A stretch of 64,000 bases of DNA from Methanoculleus sp. (GCF_020696975.1 NZ_JAJGBK010000019.1:1-64000); one strand, 5' to 3'. Shown: positions 8,892-17,847, numbered from the stretch's first letter. Translations and numbers: made by a program. The notes: a model not told the origin generated them from the sequence alone.

Positions 8892-9653
8892 TTACTGGGT
8901 GTTCTCACTCTCGTCGATCATCCGAAGCACCTTCCGGCGGACCTCCGCGAACCCGGCGCTGGTGCGGTCTCGCGGCCGGGACCAGGGGATCTCGATGACC
9001 TCTCGGACCGATCCCGGCCGGGGGGAGAGGACGACGATCCGGTCGGAGAGGTAGACCGCTTCGTCGACGCTGTGCGTGACGAAGACGATCGTCTTCTTCG
9101 TCTGTTCCCAGAGGGAGAGGAGCTCTCTCTGCATTCTGTTCCGTGTCTGCGCGTCCAGCGCCCCGAACGGTTCGTCCATGAGGAGGACATCGGGGTCGTT
9201 TGCGAGCGCTCGTGCTATCGCCACCCGCTGCCGCATCCCGCCGGAGAGTTCATAGGGATAGGCGTCCCGGAACTGGGAGAGGCCGACCATCTCAAGGTAG
9301 CGGTCGGCCGTCTTCCGGCGTTCCTCCTTTCCGACCCCCTTCATCTCGAGGCCGAAGGCCACGTTGTCGATCACCCGCCGCCAGGGGAAGAGGGAGTACT
9401 CCTGAAAGACCATCCCCCGCTTCGGGTCCGGGCCGGTGACCGGGCGGCCGTCGACGGTCACGTCCCCGGTGGTCGCGGTCTCAAGCCCGGCGATGATCCG
9501 GAGAAGCGTCGTCTTCCCGCACCCCGACGGCCCGACCAGGCAGACGAACTCCTCGTCCCTGATCTCAAGGTTGACGCCGGCGAGCGCCTGCGTGGCAGTG
9601 CCGTCCTCCTTCGGGAAGGCCTTGCCGACGTTTGTGATCTTAACTCCGCTCAT
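8892..9653 (-). CDS. ABC transporter ATP-binding protein, nitrate/sulfonate/taurine type
   Basis: This 253-residue ATPase has Walker A GPSGCGKTT near residue 41, the Q-loop in MVFQEYSLFPW, the ABC signature LSGGMRQRVAIARALAN, and Walker B VLLMDEPFGALD followed by the switch histidine in VTHSVDEAVYLSD. The sequence is of the SsuB/TauC-like (NitT) branch. It starts at the ATG at 9653, one base past the permease stop. It works with the permease and lipoprotein upstream as a three-part importer. The exact substrate cannot be read from sequence; nitrate, sulfonate, taurine, thiamine precursors and molybdate-type anions are all possible. Confidence 0.93.
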   Translation of the reverse strand: MSGVKITNVGKAFPKEDGTATQALAGVNLEIRDEEFVCLVGPSGCGKTTLLRIIAGLETATTGDVTVDGRPVTGPDPKRGMVFQEYSLFPWRRVIDNVAFGLEMKGVGKEERRKTADRYLEMVGLSQFRDAYPYELSGGMRQRVAIARALANDPDVLLMDEPFGALDAQTRNRMQRELLSLWEQTKKTIVFVTHSVDEAVYLSDRIVVLSPRPGSVREVIEIPWSRPRDRTSAGFAEVRRKVLRMIDESENTQ

Positions 9654-9654
9654 A

Positions 9655-10431
9655 TCAGGCCACCTCCCCTGCCCGCCACCGCAGGAGTTGTCGTTCGACG
9701 TAGTTCCTGAAGATGCGGTCGATGATGAGGCCTGCAAAGCCGAGGATCAGCATGTAGACGACGACGTTGGGCATCTGGTGGAGGTAGTAGTTGTGCCAGA
9801 GCTGGTAGCCGAGCCCGTAGTTCGAGACGCCGAACATCTCGGCGGCCACGAGACACATCCACCCGACACCCATCGCAATCCTGATGCCGGAGGCTATCGC
9901 CGGGATGGCGGCCGGAAGGGCGACGTGGCGGATCAGTTCAAGGGAGGTGTCGCACCCAAGCACCTTGCCCGCCTCGACAAAGACCTTCGGGACGTCGCGG
10001 AACCCGGAGTAGGTCGCGGTCAGGATCGGGAAGAAGGCTCCCGCGAAGATGACGAAGCCCGCCGCCTGGGTGGTGAGCCCGAACCAGATGATTGCGAACG
10101 GGATCCAAGCGAGCGGCGGGATGGGGCGGAGGATCTCGATGATCGGGTCGAGCAGGAAGTCTGCCACCCGGAACCATCCCATCAGGATCCCGATCGGGAC
10201 GCCGAGAAGGAGCGCCGCTATGAGCCCGATCCCGAAGTGTTCGAGGCTTGCCGTGAGGTCGGCAAGAAGGGTGCCGGACCCGAGGAGATTGACGAACGCG
10301 CTGGCGACGTCGGTGACGCTCGGGAGGATGAAGGATCGGCCTACCACGTATTCGGCGATGATCTGCCAGATCACCGCCGCGATGACGAGCGCTGCAACGC
10401 CGAGTAGTCGTTTCTGTGTCTGTCGGTTCAT
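9655..10431 (-). CDS. ABC transporter permease, nitrate/sulfonate/taurine type
   Basis: This 258-residue membrane protein has about six hydrophobic segments and the EAA loop EAGKVLGCDTSLELIRHVALP, followed by AAIPAIASGIRIAMGVGW, typical of BPD_transp_1 permeases of the SsuC/TauC group. It sits between the lipoprotein and ATPase genes on the same strand; its stop codon lies one base from the ATPase start. A stable stem-loop lies between it and the binding protein gene. Confidence 0.93.
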   Translation of the reverse strand: MNRQTQKRLLGVAALVIAAVIWQIIAEYVVGRSFILPSVTDVASAFVNLLGSGTLLADLTASLEHFGIGLIAALLLGVPIGILMGWFRVADFLLDPIIEILRPIPPLAWIPFAIIWFGLTTQAAGFVIFAGAFFPILTATYSGFRDVPKVFVEAGKVLGCDTSLELIRHVALPAAIPAIASGIRIAMGVGWMCLVAAEMFGVSNYGLGYQLWHNYYLHQMPNVVVYMLILGFAGLIIDRIFRNYVERQLLRWRAGEVA

Positions 10432-10462
10432 GTCTTTATTCCGCTGCTCAAGAGTAATACTG

Positions 10463-10493
10463 CCGGAGCGGAGGATTGGCCTGTCCGCTCCGG
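10463..10493. other. Stem-loop between binding protein and permease genes
   Basis: The arms CCGGAGCGGA (10463-10472) and TCCGCTCCGG (10484-10493) are perfectly complementary, with an 11-base loop. The hairpin lies in the 134-base gap inside an otherwise compact ABC operon. Such intercistronic hairpins can stabilise the upstream message or reduce read-through, giving more binding protein than permease. That role is inferred. Confidence 0.6.
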
Positions 10494-10565
10494 GATCTTC
10501 TCTCCTATTTCATCGGCATCGCCGTAAAAGATACTTTTGGAAGAGAAAATGGGAGGGTTCCCGGG

Positions 10566-11552
10566 TTATGCCCGGGCCTTCTCGTAGAACGAGAGGTCGA
10601 AGAGGTCGGCCTCTGTGAGGGGTTTGTCGATGTAGCCGAGTTCGTACTGGAGGTTCGTGTAGTCGACCACCGAGGTCGTGATGACGTGCGGGTCAGCCGT
10701 CCAGGTGCCGTCCCAGTCCCTGAAGGATGCCTTCACGGTCTCGATATCCTGCCCGGTCTTTGTTGCGTAGAGGGCTGCGGCCTCGTCCTGGTGTTCGAGG
10801 TTATACTCCGTCGCCCGGATGTGCGTCTTCACGATCTGATCGACGATCTCGGGGTGATCGCGGATTAAGGAACCGCTCGCCACGAGAACACAGCAGGCGT
10901 GGTCCTTCATCATATCGCCCGACTGCACGACGGTCCTCCCTGTGCCCTCGGCCGCGATGACGGACGGGGACGGGTGGGGCAGGAAGACGCCGTCGACCTG
11001 GCCTGCGGAGATGGCGGTGGTGGCGGCGCCGGGGTCCATGGCGACGATGGTGACGCTTGCGGGGTCGACGCCGTTCTCTTCAAGCCAGGTCCGGAGGATG
11101 GTGTCCTGGATGGTCCCCGGCGGGAAGGTGGCGATCTTCTTGCCCACGAGGTCGGCGGGGGTCGAGTAGGGGACCTCGTTCCGGAGCACCAGGTCGGATC
11201 CTTGCGTCTGCACTGCGGCAATGATCTTTGCGTCAAGCCCGCTGCTGACGGCCGCTATGAACGGGGCGGAGCCGACGTAGGCGATATCGATATCGCCGGA
11301 GAGCATCGCCTGCATCTCGGGCGCGCCGGTGCCGAACTGGTAGTCGGTCACCTGCGTGACGCCGAGGGGTGCGAGGTCTTCCTGCCACCATCCATTCTCC
11401 ATCGCGGTCACGTGGGCGACCTGATGGGTGCTGGGCTGGTAGCCGATCCGCAGGTGCGACACGTCGCCGGTACCGGTGCCCGTGCACCCGGCGGCGAGTA
11501 TGAGCGCCGTGACGAGGGCCACGGCCAGAAGAACTGTAGTAATCGGTCTCAT
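10566..11552 (-). CDS. ABC transporter substrate-binding lipoprotein, NMT1/SsuA type
   Basis: This 328-residue protein has a lipoprotein signal (MRPITTVLLAVALVTALILA then lipobox AAGC at residues 20-23) and a type II periplasmic binding fold. LRIGYQPSTHQVAHVTAMEN, GDIDIAYVGSAPFIAAVSSG and VGKKIATFPPGTIQDTILR are typical of NMT1/SsuA/TauA proteins. I start it at the ATG at 11552, six bases after GGTGGAG; the in-frame GTG at 11564 lies within that site. It is the first gene of the operon and should be anchored outside the membrane. A dyad and a TATA element lie just upstream. Confidence 0.92.
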   Translation of the reverse strand: MRPITTVLLAVALVTALILAAGCTGTGTGDVSHLRIGYQPSTHQVAHVTAMENGWWQEDLAPLGVTQVTDYQFGTGAPEMQAMLSGDIDIAYVGSAPFIAAVSSGLDAKIIAAVQTQGSDLVLRNEVPYSTPADLVGKKIATFPPGTIQDTILRTWLEENGVDPASVTIVAMDPGAATTAISAGQVDGVFLPHPSPSVIAAEGTGRTVVQSGDMMKDHACCVLVASGSLIRDHPEIVDQIVKTHIRATEYNLEHQDEAAALYATKTGQDIETVKASFRDWDGTWTADPHVITTSVVDYTNLQYELGYIDKPLTEADLFDLSFYEKARA

Positions 11553-11570
11553 GTGTATCTCCACCAGATA

Positions 11571-11615
11571 TTACAATGGTATACGGTGTAATCTTCACGC
11601 TGTCCGTATATAGTA
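11571..11615 (-). promoter_or_regulatory. Promoter with possible operator upstream of the ABC transporter operon
   Basis: The minus strand has ACTATATAC (about 11605-11613), a good TATA box. About 25 bases downstream, at the expected start site, lies a dyad TTACA-N11-TGTAA (11571-11591 on the plus strand). A symmetric site over the start point is a usual position for an archaeal repressor. The regulator is unknown. Confidence 0.45.
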
Positions 11616-11944
11616 TTGTCGAAAATTACGGTGCATTTTATACTATAAGCCAAATTCATTATCATTAATTCTCTTACATGGGTGATCCGCATGGGCCCGG
11701 GAGGTCGACCGGGAACATACTCCCTGTGTAAGGGTGGCCGGAGATGAGGGTGCACGGCGGGTTGCCGGAGCGGTCTGCCAGGGAGTGAGGATTGTGCTCC
11801 GGGGCGAGAGTGGGGATGGGATCGCCAAAGTATGACTGCCTCTGAGTAGAAAGCAGGCGCATGACACCCCATCTCCTTCCGTCACCCCGGGCGTGGTTTT
11901 AATCTCTTTCCCGGCCAAACGGTACAGACAGGACTGTTGATAGG
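11616..11944. other. Intergenic region upstream of argH, no gene seen
   Basis: This 330-base stretch separates the divergent ABC operon and argH. I see no convincing coding frame. It contains a possible two-level fold: outer arms CTTACA (11673-11678) and TGTAAG (11727-11732) enclose a hairpin with arms CCCGG and CCGGG (11696-11713). A TTTTAATC element near 11897 could be the argH TATA box. Confidence 0.4.
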
Positions 11945-13423
11945 ATGCGGACGGATCAGATTCGGCAGGGCCGTCTTTCCGGCGAGCGTTCAGGCGATCT
12001 CGAGCACTTTCTTGCATCGATGGAAGCCGACCGCTGGATTGCACGGGCGGACCTCCTCGTGGACATGGCACACCTCCTCGGCCTCTCGCGGCAGGGGATC
12101 ATCGACGAGGCCCCGGCACGGGCGCTGATGGCGGCGCTCCTCGACCTCTACGACCACGGCCTCCCGGAGGAGGCGTTCGACGAGAGGTTCGAGGACATCC
12201 ATGCGGGCAAAGAGGCCTACCTCATCGACCGGGTGGGCGAGGACTTCGGCGGCCGCCTCCACATGGGCAGATCGCGCAACGACGAGGTCGCGACCTGCGT
12301 GAGGATTCGGCTGAAGCAGGAGATCATCGCACTCGTCCGGTCGCTCACCGATCTGCGCCGGACCCTGCTCGACGTCGCCGCCTCCCATACGGAGACGGTG
12401 ATGCCGGGGTTCACCCACCTCCAGCACGCCCAGCCGACGACGCTGGCCCACTACCTCCTTGCCTACGAGCAGGCCTTCTCGCGGGACACTGCCCGGCTCC
12501 GTGAAGCGTATGCCCGGGTGGACGTATCCCCGCTCGGTTCCGCGGCGTTCGCCTCGACGGGCTTCCCCCTCGACCGCGCCTACACCGCCCGGCTCCTCGG
12601 GTTCGCCCGCCCGGCACCAAATAGCATGGACGCGGTCGCCGCCCGGGACTTCGCGATCGAGGTGCTTGCCGACGCCTCCGTCTGTATGACGACGGCAAGC
12701 CGGCTCTGCGAGGAACTCGTCCTCTGGAGCACGGCGTTCGTCGGGTTCGTCCAGCTCGACGACGCCTACTGCTCCTCCTCCTCGATCATGCCCCAGAAGA
12801 AGAACCCGGACGTGGCGGAGATCATGCGGGCGAAGGCCGGATCGGCGGCCGGGGCACTCGCTGCGGCGATCACGATCGTGAAGGGCCTCCCCATGAGTTA
12901 CAATCGCGACCTCCAGGAGTTGACGGTGCACCTCTGGCGGGGTGTCGCGGCCGCCCGGCAGAGCATCCCGCTGCTATCCGGCATGATCGGCACCGCGACC
13001 TTCCAGACGGAGCGGATGGCCGCCGAGGCAGGGAGGGGCTTTTCCACAGCAACGGAACTCGCCGACGTCCTCGTCCGTGAGTACGGACTTGCCTTCCGGA
13101 CCGCCCACCGCATCGTCGGCCGGGCGGTCAGGCACGGGTCGCTCGACCTCGCCACCGTCGAGGCCGCAGCACAGGAGGCCGCCGGCCTCTCGGTCATGGA
13201 CCTGGGACTGACGGAGGCAAAGATCGCCGCGGTCCTCGACCCGGCTCATGCCGTTGCCGTGCGGAGCATCACCGGCGGTCCGGCGCCCGCGGCGGTCGCG
13301 GTGCAACTTTCCGAGCAGAGAGACCTCCTCGCCCGCGACGCGGCATGGGCGGAGGAGGTTGACGCGGCACTATCGAGCGCGTTTGAAGACCTTATCCTTG
13401 AATCACGGAGGCTGGCAGCATAA
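11945..13423 (+). CDS. argH: Argininosuccinate lyase
   Basis: This 492-residue enzyme cleaves argininosuccinate to arginine and fumarate, the last step of arginine synthesis. The fumarase/aspartase superfamily signature SSIMPQKKNPD lies near residue 279, with GRLHMGRSRNDEVAT near residue 101 and the catalytic-histidine region MPGFTHLQHAQPTTLAHY near residue 155. It opens a tightly overlapping argH-gatD-gatE operon: its TAA shares a base with the gatD ATG. The fumarate released could feed the fumarate-to-succinyl-CoA enzymes encoded nearby, though that is only inference. Confidence 0.97.
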   Translation: MRTDQIRQGRLSGERSGDLEHFLASMEADRWIARADLLVDMAHLLGLSRQGIIDEAPARALMAALLDLYDHGLPEEAFDERFEDIHAGKEAYLIDRVGEDFGGRLHMGRSRNDEVATCVRIRLKQEIIALVRSLTDLRRTLLDVAASHTETVMPGFTHLQHAQPTTLAHYLLAYEQAFSRDTARLREAYARVDVSPLGSAAFASTGFPLDRAYTARLLGFARPAPNSMDAVAARDFAIEVLADASVCMTTASRLCEELVLWSTAFVGFVQLDDAYCSSSSIMPQKKNPDVAEIMRAKAGSAAGALAAAITIVKGLPMSYNRDLQELTVHLWRGVAAARQSIPLLSGMIGTATFQTERMAAEAGRGFSTATELADVLVREYGLAFRTAHRIVGRAVRHGSLDLATVEAAAQEAAGLSVMDLGLTEAKIAAVLDPAHAVAVRSITGGPAPAAVAVQLSEQRDLLARDAAWAEEVDAALSSAFEDLILESRRLAA

Positions 13424-14652
13424 TGGAGACATTGCAGACCGGAGACCTGGTGCGCTACGTGAACGGCGGGACCGCCCTCACCGGCACCTACATTACAAAA
13501 CGCGACGGAATGGCCGTCGTCAAGTTGGAGAACGGCTACAACATCGGGACGTCTCCCGAGAAGATCGAGCTGGTCGGACGGGCGGCTCCGCAGCCGCCGG
13601 CAGGCGCAGGGGTCGTCGTCCAGAACCCCGACCTCCCGGACCTCGCCATCATATCCACCGGCGGGACGATCGCGAGCAGGGTGGATTACCGGACGGGGGC
13701 GGTGACGAGCCAGTTCTCGGCAAGCGACATTCTCCGGGCGATCCCCGAACTCGGGGATATCGCCCGCTACCGCGACCGCCAGATCGCGAGCATCCTCTCG
13801 GAGAACATGCGCCCGGACCTCTGGCAGGAACTCGCCCGGGCAATCTACGACGAGATCCGGGCCGGTGTTGCCGGGGTGATCGTCACCCACGGCACCGACA
13901 CGATGTCCTACTCGGCGGCGGCGGTCAGGTTCATGCTCAAGACGCCGGTGCCGGTCGTCTTCGTCGGGTCGCAGCGGTCCGCCGACCGCCCGAGCTCCGA
14001 CAACGCCATGAACGCCCTCTGCAGCGCCGCCGTTGCCGCCGGCGACCTCGGCGAGGTGGCGGTGGTGATGCACGCGACGACGAACGACGACAGGTGCGCC
14101 GTCCACCGGGCGACGAGAGTCAGGAAGATGCACACCTCCCGGCGGGACGCCTTCCAGAGCATGGGGATGGAGCCGCTCGGCTACGTCGACTACCCCTCCC
14201 TCTCCGTCACCCTCTCGGACGAGGCGGTCCGGCGGGGTGCACAGGAGCCGGAACTCCGCGATGCGCTCGAGGAGCGTTGCGCTCTCCTCCACTTCTACCC
14301 GGGGATGCCCCCTGCGGTCCTTGACGCCTTCGAGGGTTATAAGGGCCTGGTCATATCGGGGACGGGGCTTGGCCACGTGGCGACGGAGTGGATTGCCCCG
14401 CTCCGGGATATGATCGAGAGCGGGACGACCGTCGTCATGACCTCCCAGTGCCTCCACGGCCGGGTCTGCGACCGGGTCTACAACACGGGACGGGACCTTC
14501 TTGCCGCCGGCGTCATCGAGGGCGAGGATATGCTCCCTGAGGCGGCGCTCGTCAAACTGATGTGGGTGCTCGGGAATGAACCGGACCCCGAACGGGCGGG
14601 GCTGCTGATGCGGACCGACCTTGCGGGCGAGATCCGGCGGAGGTCGATATGA
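13423..14652 (+). CDS. gatD: Glutamyl-tRNA(Gln) amidotransferase subunit D
   Basis: This 409-residue protein is the asparaginase-like subunit of archaeal GatDE, which supplies ammonia from glutamine to convert Glu-tRNA(Gln) to Gln-tRNA(Gln). After an N-terminal beta-rich domain of about 70 residues come the asparaginase motifs: ISTGGTIASR near residue 76, with the nucleophilic threonine, and VTHGTDTMSYSAAAV near residue 155. It overlaps argH by one base and gatE by 4 bases. The GatDE pair is found only in archaea. Confidence 0.97.
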   Translation: METLQTGDLVRYVNGGTALTGTYITKRDGMAVVKLENGYNIGTSPEKIELVGRAAPQPPAGAGVVVQNPDLPDLAIISTGGTIASRVDYRTGAVTSQFSASDILRAIPELGDIARYRDRQIASILSENMRPDLWQELARAIYDEIRAGVAGVIVTHGTDTMSYSAAAVRFMLKTPVPVVFVGSQRSADRPSSDNAMNALCSAAVAAGDLGEVAVVMHATTNDDRCAVHRATRVRKMHTSRRDAFQSMGMEPLGYVDYPSLSVTLSDEAVRRGAQEPELRDALEERCALLHFYPGMPPAVLDAFEGYKGLVISGTGLGHVATEWIAPLRDMIESGTTVVMTSQCLHGRVCDRVYNTGRDLLAAGVIEGEDMLPEAALVKLMWVLGNEPDPERAGLLMRTDLAGEIRRRSI

Positions 14653-16511
14653 TGGACTACCAGAAACTCGGCCTCAAGGCCGGTATTGAGATCCACCAGC
14701 AGCTCGACACGGCCGAGAAACTCTTCTGCCGGTGTCCCACCTGTCTCCGGGAGACCACCGAGCGGACGGGGGAGTTCTACCGCTACCTCCGGGCGACGGA
14801 GAGCGAGCTCGGGGAGATCGACCGGGCGGCGCGGGAGGAGATGCGGCTCGTGCGGAAGTTCTGCTACTACACCTACGATACCGTCTGCCTGGTGGAGCAC
14901 GACGAGGAGCCTCCGGCCCCGATGAACCCCGAGGCGCTCGACGTCTGCCTCACGATAGCAAAGATGCTCGGGATGACCCCCGTCGAGCAGGTGCATACGA
15001 TGAGGAAACTCGTCATCGACGGCTCGAACACCAGCGGGTTCCAGCGGACGGCGCTCGTCGCGCTCTCCGGCGCGCTTCCTGACGGCTGCCGGATCGAGAC
15101 GATCTGCCTTGAGGAGGAGGCGGCCCAGCGGGTAGAGGACGAGACCTTCTCCCTTGACCGCCTGGGGATCCCGCTCGTCGAGATCACCACCGCTCCCTGT
15201 ATGCACACCCCCGAGGCCGTCCAGAAGGTCGCCGAGTACATCGGGATGATCCTCCGCTCGACAGGCCGGGTGAAACGGGGTCTCGGGACGATCCGGCAGG
15301 ACATCAACGTCTCGATCGCCGGCGGCGCCCGGGTCGAGATCAAGGGTGTCCAGGAACTCGCCCTCATCGCCGAGGTGGTCCGCCGCGAGGTCGAGCGGCA
15401 GACGAACCTCCTTGCAATCCGCGATGAACTCCGGGAGCGGGGCGCCCGGGTGGACCATACCGTCGTCGACGTCACGACCCTCTTTAGCGAGACGAAATCT
15501 TCCATCTTAAAGAAGGCGAAAGCCGTTCTGGCCGTCAGGCTCTGCGGGTTCGCGGGGCTTGTCGGGTGGGAGATCCAGCCCGGCCGCCGTCTCGGGAGCG
15601 AGATGTCGGACTACGCGAAGAAGTGCGGCGTCGGCGGGATCTTCCACACCGACGAGCTCCCCGCCTACGGCGTCACGGCAGAAGAGGTGGCCCGCCTCCG
15701 GGAGTTCGTCGGCGCGGAAGAGAACGACGCGGTCGTCATCGTGGCGGCGGGGAGAGAGCGTGCCGGGTGTGCGATCGAGCAGGTGCTGATCCGCTCAGAG
15801 ATGGCCCTATCCGGTGTTCCCGAGGAGACCCGGAAGATGCTCGAAGAAGGGAGCACGGCCTACATGCGCCCGCTCCCGGGGGCTGCCCGGATGTACCCCG
15901 AGACCGATGTCTTCTCCGTCACGATCGGTGCCGACCGCTGGGATGCGATCGCCGTCCCCGAACTCCTCACCGACCGGGCGGAGCGGTTCGTCAGGGAGTT
16001 CGGGCTCGACGAGGCGCTGGCACGGCAGGTGGCGTTCTCTGAGAGGCTGCCGCTCTTCGAGAAAGCCGTCGCCGCCGGTGTCCGCCCCACCCTCGCGGCC
16101 CGGACGCTCCTTGCCACCTGCCGGGAGCTCGCCCGCGACGGCGTGGCCGTCGGCCAGGTGAGCGAAGAGGAACTCCTCCTCCTCCTCTCGGCCGTCGAGG
16201 CCGGCCGGGCTGCCAAGGAGGCAATCCCGGACCTCATCACCGAACTCGCGCAGACGGCGGGTGCGGGTGCCGGGACGCCCGAAGACCGCGTGAACGTGGC
16301 CATCGAGAAGATGGGGCCCGCCGTCTCGCAGGCGGACGTGGAAGCGATCATCCACCGTATCGTGACCGAACGTGAGGCATTTGCCCGCGAGAAAGGGATG
16401 GGCGCGCTCGGTCCCCTGATGGGCGTTGTCATGCAGGAACTCCGGGGGAGCGTGGATGGGAAAGTCGTCAGCGAGACCCTCCGGCGCGAGCTCAAGCGGT
16501 TGATCTCCTGA
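14649..16511 (+). CDS. gatE: Glutamyl-tRNA(Gln) amidotransferase subunit E
   Basis: This 620-residue subunit binds tRNA and ATP and forms Gln-tRNA(Gln) with GatD. It begins with the GatB/E-type motif LKAGIEIHQQLDTAEKLFC, then has a cysteine pair CRCPTC, VKRGLGTIRQDINVSIAGG near residue 210, a GAD-type insert, and a C-terminal tail domain (AIEKMGPAVSQADVEAIIHR). ATG codons at 14649 and 14652 are adjacent; the first overlaps the gatD stop. A GC-rich hairpin lies directly after the gene. Confidence 0.97.
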   Translation: MMDYQKLGLKAGIEIHQQLDTAEKLFCRCPTCLRETTERTGEFYRYLRATESELGEIDRAAREEMRLVRKFCYYTYDTVCLVEHDEEPPAPMNPEALDVCLTIAKMLGMTPVEQVHTMRKLVIDGSNTSGFQRTALVALSGALPDGCRIETICLEEEAAQRVEDETFSLDRLGIPLVEITTAPCMHTPEAVQKVAEYIGMILRSTGRVKRGLGTIRQDINVSIAGGARVEIKGVQELALIAEVVRREVERQTNLLAIRDELRERGARVDHTVVDVTTLFSETKSSILKKAKAVLAVRLCGFAGLVGWEIQPGRRLGSEMSDYAKKCGVGGIFHTDELPAYGVTAEEVARLREFVGAEENDAVVIVAAGRERAGCAIEQVLIRSEMALSGVPEETRKMLEEGSTAYMRPLPGAARMYPETDVFSVTIGADRWDAIAVPELLTDRAERFVREFGLDEALARQVAFSERLPLFEKAVAAGVRPTLAARTLLATCRELARDGVAVGQVSEEELLLLLSAVEAGRAAKEAIPDLITELAQTAGAGAGTPEDRVNVAIEKMGPAVSQADVEAIIHRIVTEREAFAREKGMGALGPLMGVVMQELRGSVDGKVVSETLRRELKRLIS

Positions 16512-16520
16512 CCCCCGGTA

Positions 16521-16544
16521 CTGGCCGGCCCCGGCCGGCTCCAG
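16521..16544 (+). terminator. GC-rich hairpin after gatE, possible terminator
   Basis: CTGG-CCGGCC is followed by its complement GGCCGG-CT-CCAG around a two-base CC centre, and then by GTAACTTTTATC. The hairpin ends 10-30 bases after the gatE stop. The T-rich stretch behind it could end transcription, but it may also be the TATA region of the next gene. Confidence 0.4.
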
Positions 16545-16591
16545 GTAACTTTTATCAGCCGGTCTGTGCATAAATATAAAGGAGTTTTATC

Positions 16592-16900
16592 ATGGGAAAG
16601 ACAGGAAGTGTTCAGTGGGCCCAGGTTAAGGGCGTGAAGGGGCAGATCCGACTCGTCCCTGCAAGTGAAGGCGAAGTGAAGAAACCCGGCCCGAACCAGC
16701 GGTTCAAGCCGGCAGCGGCCATCCAGAAGCGGGCGAGCCGTGAAGGGCAGGACCAGCGGCGTGGTGGACGTGGCGGCCGGGGCGGCAGGGGCCGGGGCGG
16801 CAGAGGCGGCGGCGGCGCTCCCACGATGGACGTGCGGGTACGCCGGAGCATCCGGCGCGCCAAGGTGTCGGCTCTCGGGACCAAGCAGAAATCCAGATAA
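16592..16900 (+). CDS. Small basic glycine/arginine-rich protein, DUF5350-like
   Basis: This 102-residue basic protein has a conserved-looking N terminus (MGKTGSVQWAQVKGVKGQIR), a central run of RGG/GRGG repeats at about residues 50-75, and a basic C-terminal block VRVRRSIRRAKVSALGTKQ. RGG repeats commonly bind RNA, and the small, basic, repeat-containing form suggests a nucleic-acid or ribosome partner. The N terminus resembles the methanogen family DUF5350 as I recall it. It is well expressed in appearance: a clean AAAGGAG site 7 bases before the ATG and TATA-like ACTTTTATC about 40 bases upstream. Confidence 0.8.
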   Translation: MGKTGSVQWAQVKGVKGQIRLVPASEGEVKKPGPNQRFKPAAAIQKRASREGQDQRRGGRGGRGGRGRGGRGGGGAPTMDVRVRRSIRRAKVSALGTKQKSR

Positions 16901-16956
16901 ACCGTCCCGCTCTTCTCCTTCAATACTTTTTATACTAGCGAGTTCCAGTATGTGGT

Positions 16957-17313
16957 ATGGATCTTAAAACCGCCATCAGGACCTATCAGTTTGCCGAACG
17001 GGCAAAATCCGAGCTGATTGTCGGATCACAGCTGATAACAGCCCTGATCCAGTTCCCAATCCAGGAGAAACCAGGCGGGAAGCGGATGCTCGTGATGGTG
17101 CTCGAGTCTATCCGTTCGGAACTCGAGTTTGCTTATGGCGATACGGGACTCGGTGAGTTTAAGACGGCCATCAATCATCTCAACGAGGCGATCAGTCTGA
17201 CCGAGAGCATGGAACTGGGCACCGCTTCGGAACGGATAGCGAGAGCCGTCAGCGCCGCCACGACTGCAGCCCAGACCGCATGGGATACGCTCAGAGAGCA
17301 TGAACTCCTTTGA
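16957..17313 (+). CDS. Conserved small helical protein, function unknown
   Basis: I do not recognise this 118-residue protein. It is predicted to be almost entirely alpha-helical and soluble, with a mildly amphipathic pattern: AIRTYQFAERAKSELIVGSQ, then LVMVLESIRSELEFAYGDTG, then a long C-terminal helix with many Ala/Thr. It heads a run of genes (nitroreductase, UPF0212, PfkB kinase, DUF2070), and its end overlaps the nitroreductase start by 14 bases. Translation therefore looks coupled. Codon use and GC content match the neighbours, so it is a real gene. Confidence 0.8.
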   Translation: MDLKTAIRTYQFAERAKSELIVGSQLITALIQFPIQEKPGGKRMLVMVLESIRSELEFAYGDTGLGEFKTAINHLNEAISLTESMELGTASERIARAVSAATTAAQTAWDTLREHELL

Positions 17314-17827
17314 TCTGCTCCGTTTCCTGAAAGCACGGTCGTCGGTCCGGGACTACTCCGGGAAGCCGCTGGATCCGGAGGATATCGACTACATCCTCGC
17401 CTGTGCGAGCACGGCGCCGAGCGCCGGCAACCGTGAGGCCTGGGACGTCGTCGTCGTCACCGATGAGGATCTCCGGACGGACCTTGCGCTTGCGGCCCTC
17501 GAACAGCAGCATATCCGCGAAGCCCCGGCGGTCTTCGTGGTCTGTGCGAACTACATCCGGTCCATGTCGCACTACGGGGACCGGGGGATCCTCTACGCGC
17601 TCGAGGATGCTGCCATCGCCTGCACGTATATGATGCTCGCGGCACATGCCCGGGGTCTCCACTCGTGCTGGACCGGGGCGTTCAACGACGACGATATCCG
17701 TGAGGTCCTTGGCCTCCCGCAACACGTCCGTCCTGTCGCGCTCCTTTCAGTCGGCCGGGGGACACCGCCGCTCGAACCCATGACGCGGATGCCGGTGGAA
17801 GAGCACCTGCATCGTGAGACCTGGTAG
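17300..17827 (+). CDS. Nitroreductase family protein (FMN-dependent)
   Basis: This 175-residue protein has the nitroreductase fold: [21 protein letters not shown] at the N terminus, with Arg/Ser phosphate contacts, [20 protein letters not shown] for FMN, and the C-terminal [20 protein letters not shown] and VALLSVGRG. It probably reduces a quinone, flavin or nitro-type substrate with NAD(P)H or F420 as donor; the substrate cannot be told. It overlaps the preceding small gene by 14 bases and is 20 bases from the UPF0212 gene. Confidence 0.92.
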   Translation: MNSFDLLRFLKARSSVRDYSGKPLDPEDIDYILACASTAPSAGNREAWDVVVVTDEDLRTDLALAALEQQHIREAPAVFVVCANYIRSMSHYGDRGILYALEDAAIACTYMMLAAHARGLHSCWTGAFNDDDIREVLGLPQHVRPVALLSVGRGTPPLEPMTRMPVEEHLHRETW

Positions 17828-17847
17828 GTCATCTATTCGGAGAGATT

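Noticed and set aside
11673-11732. Riboswitch upstream of argH
   Set aside because: The two short stems match no riboswitch class I know, and the promoter of argH probably lies downstream of them.
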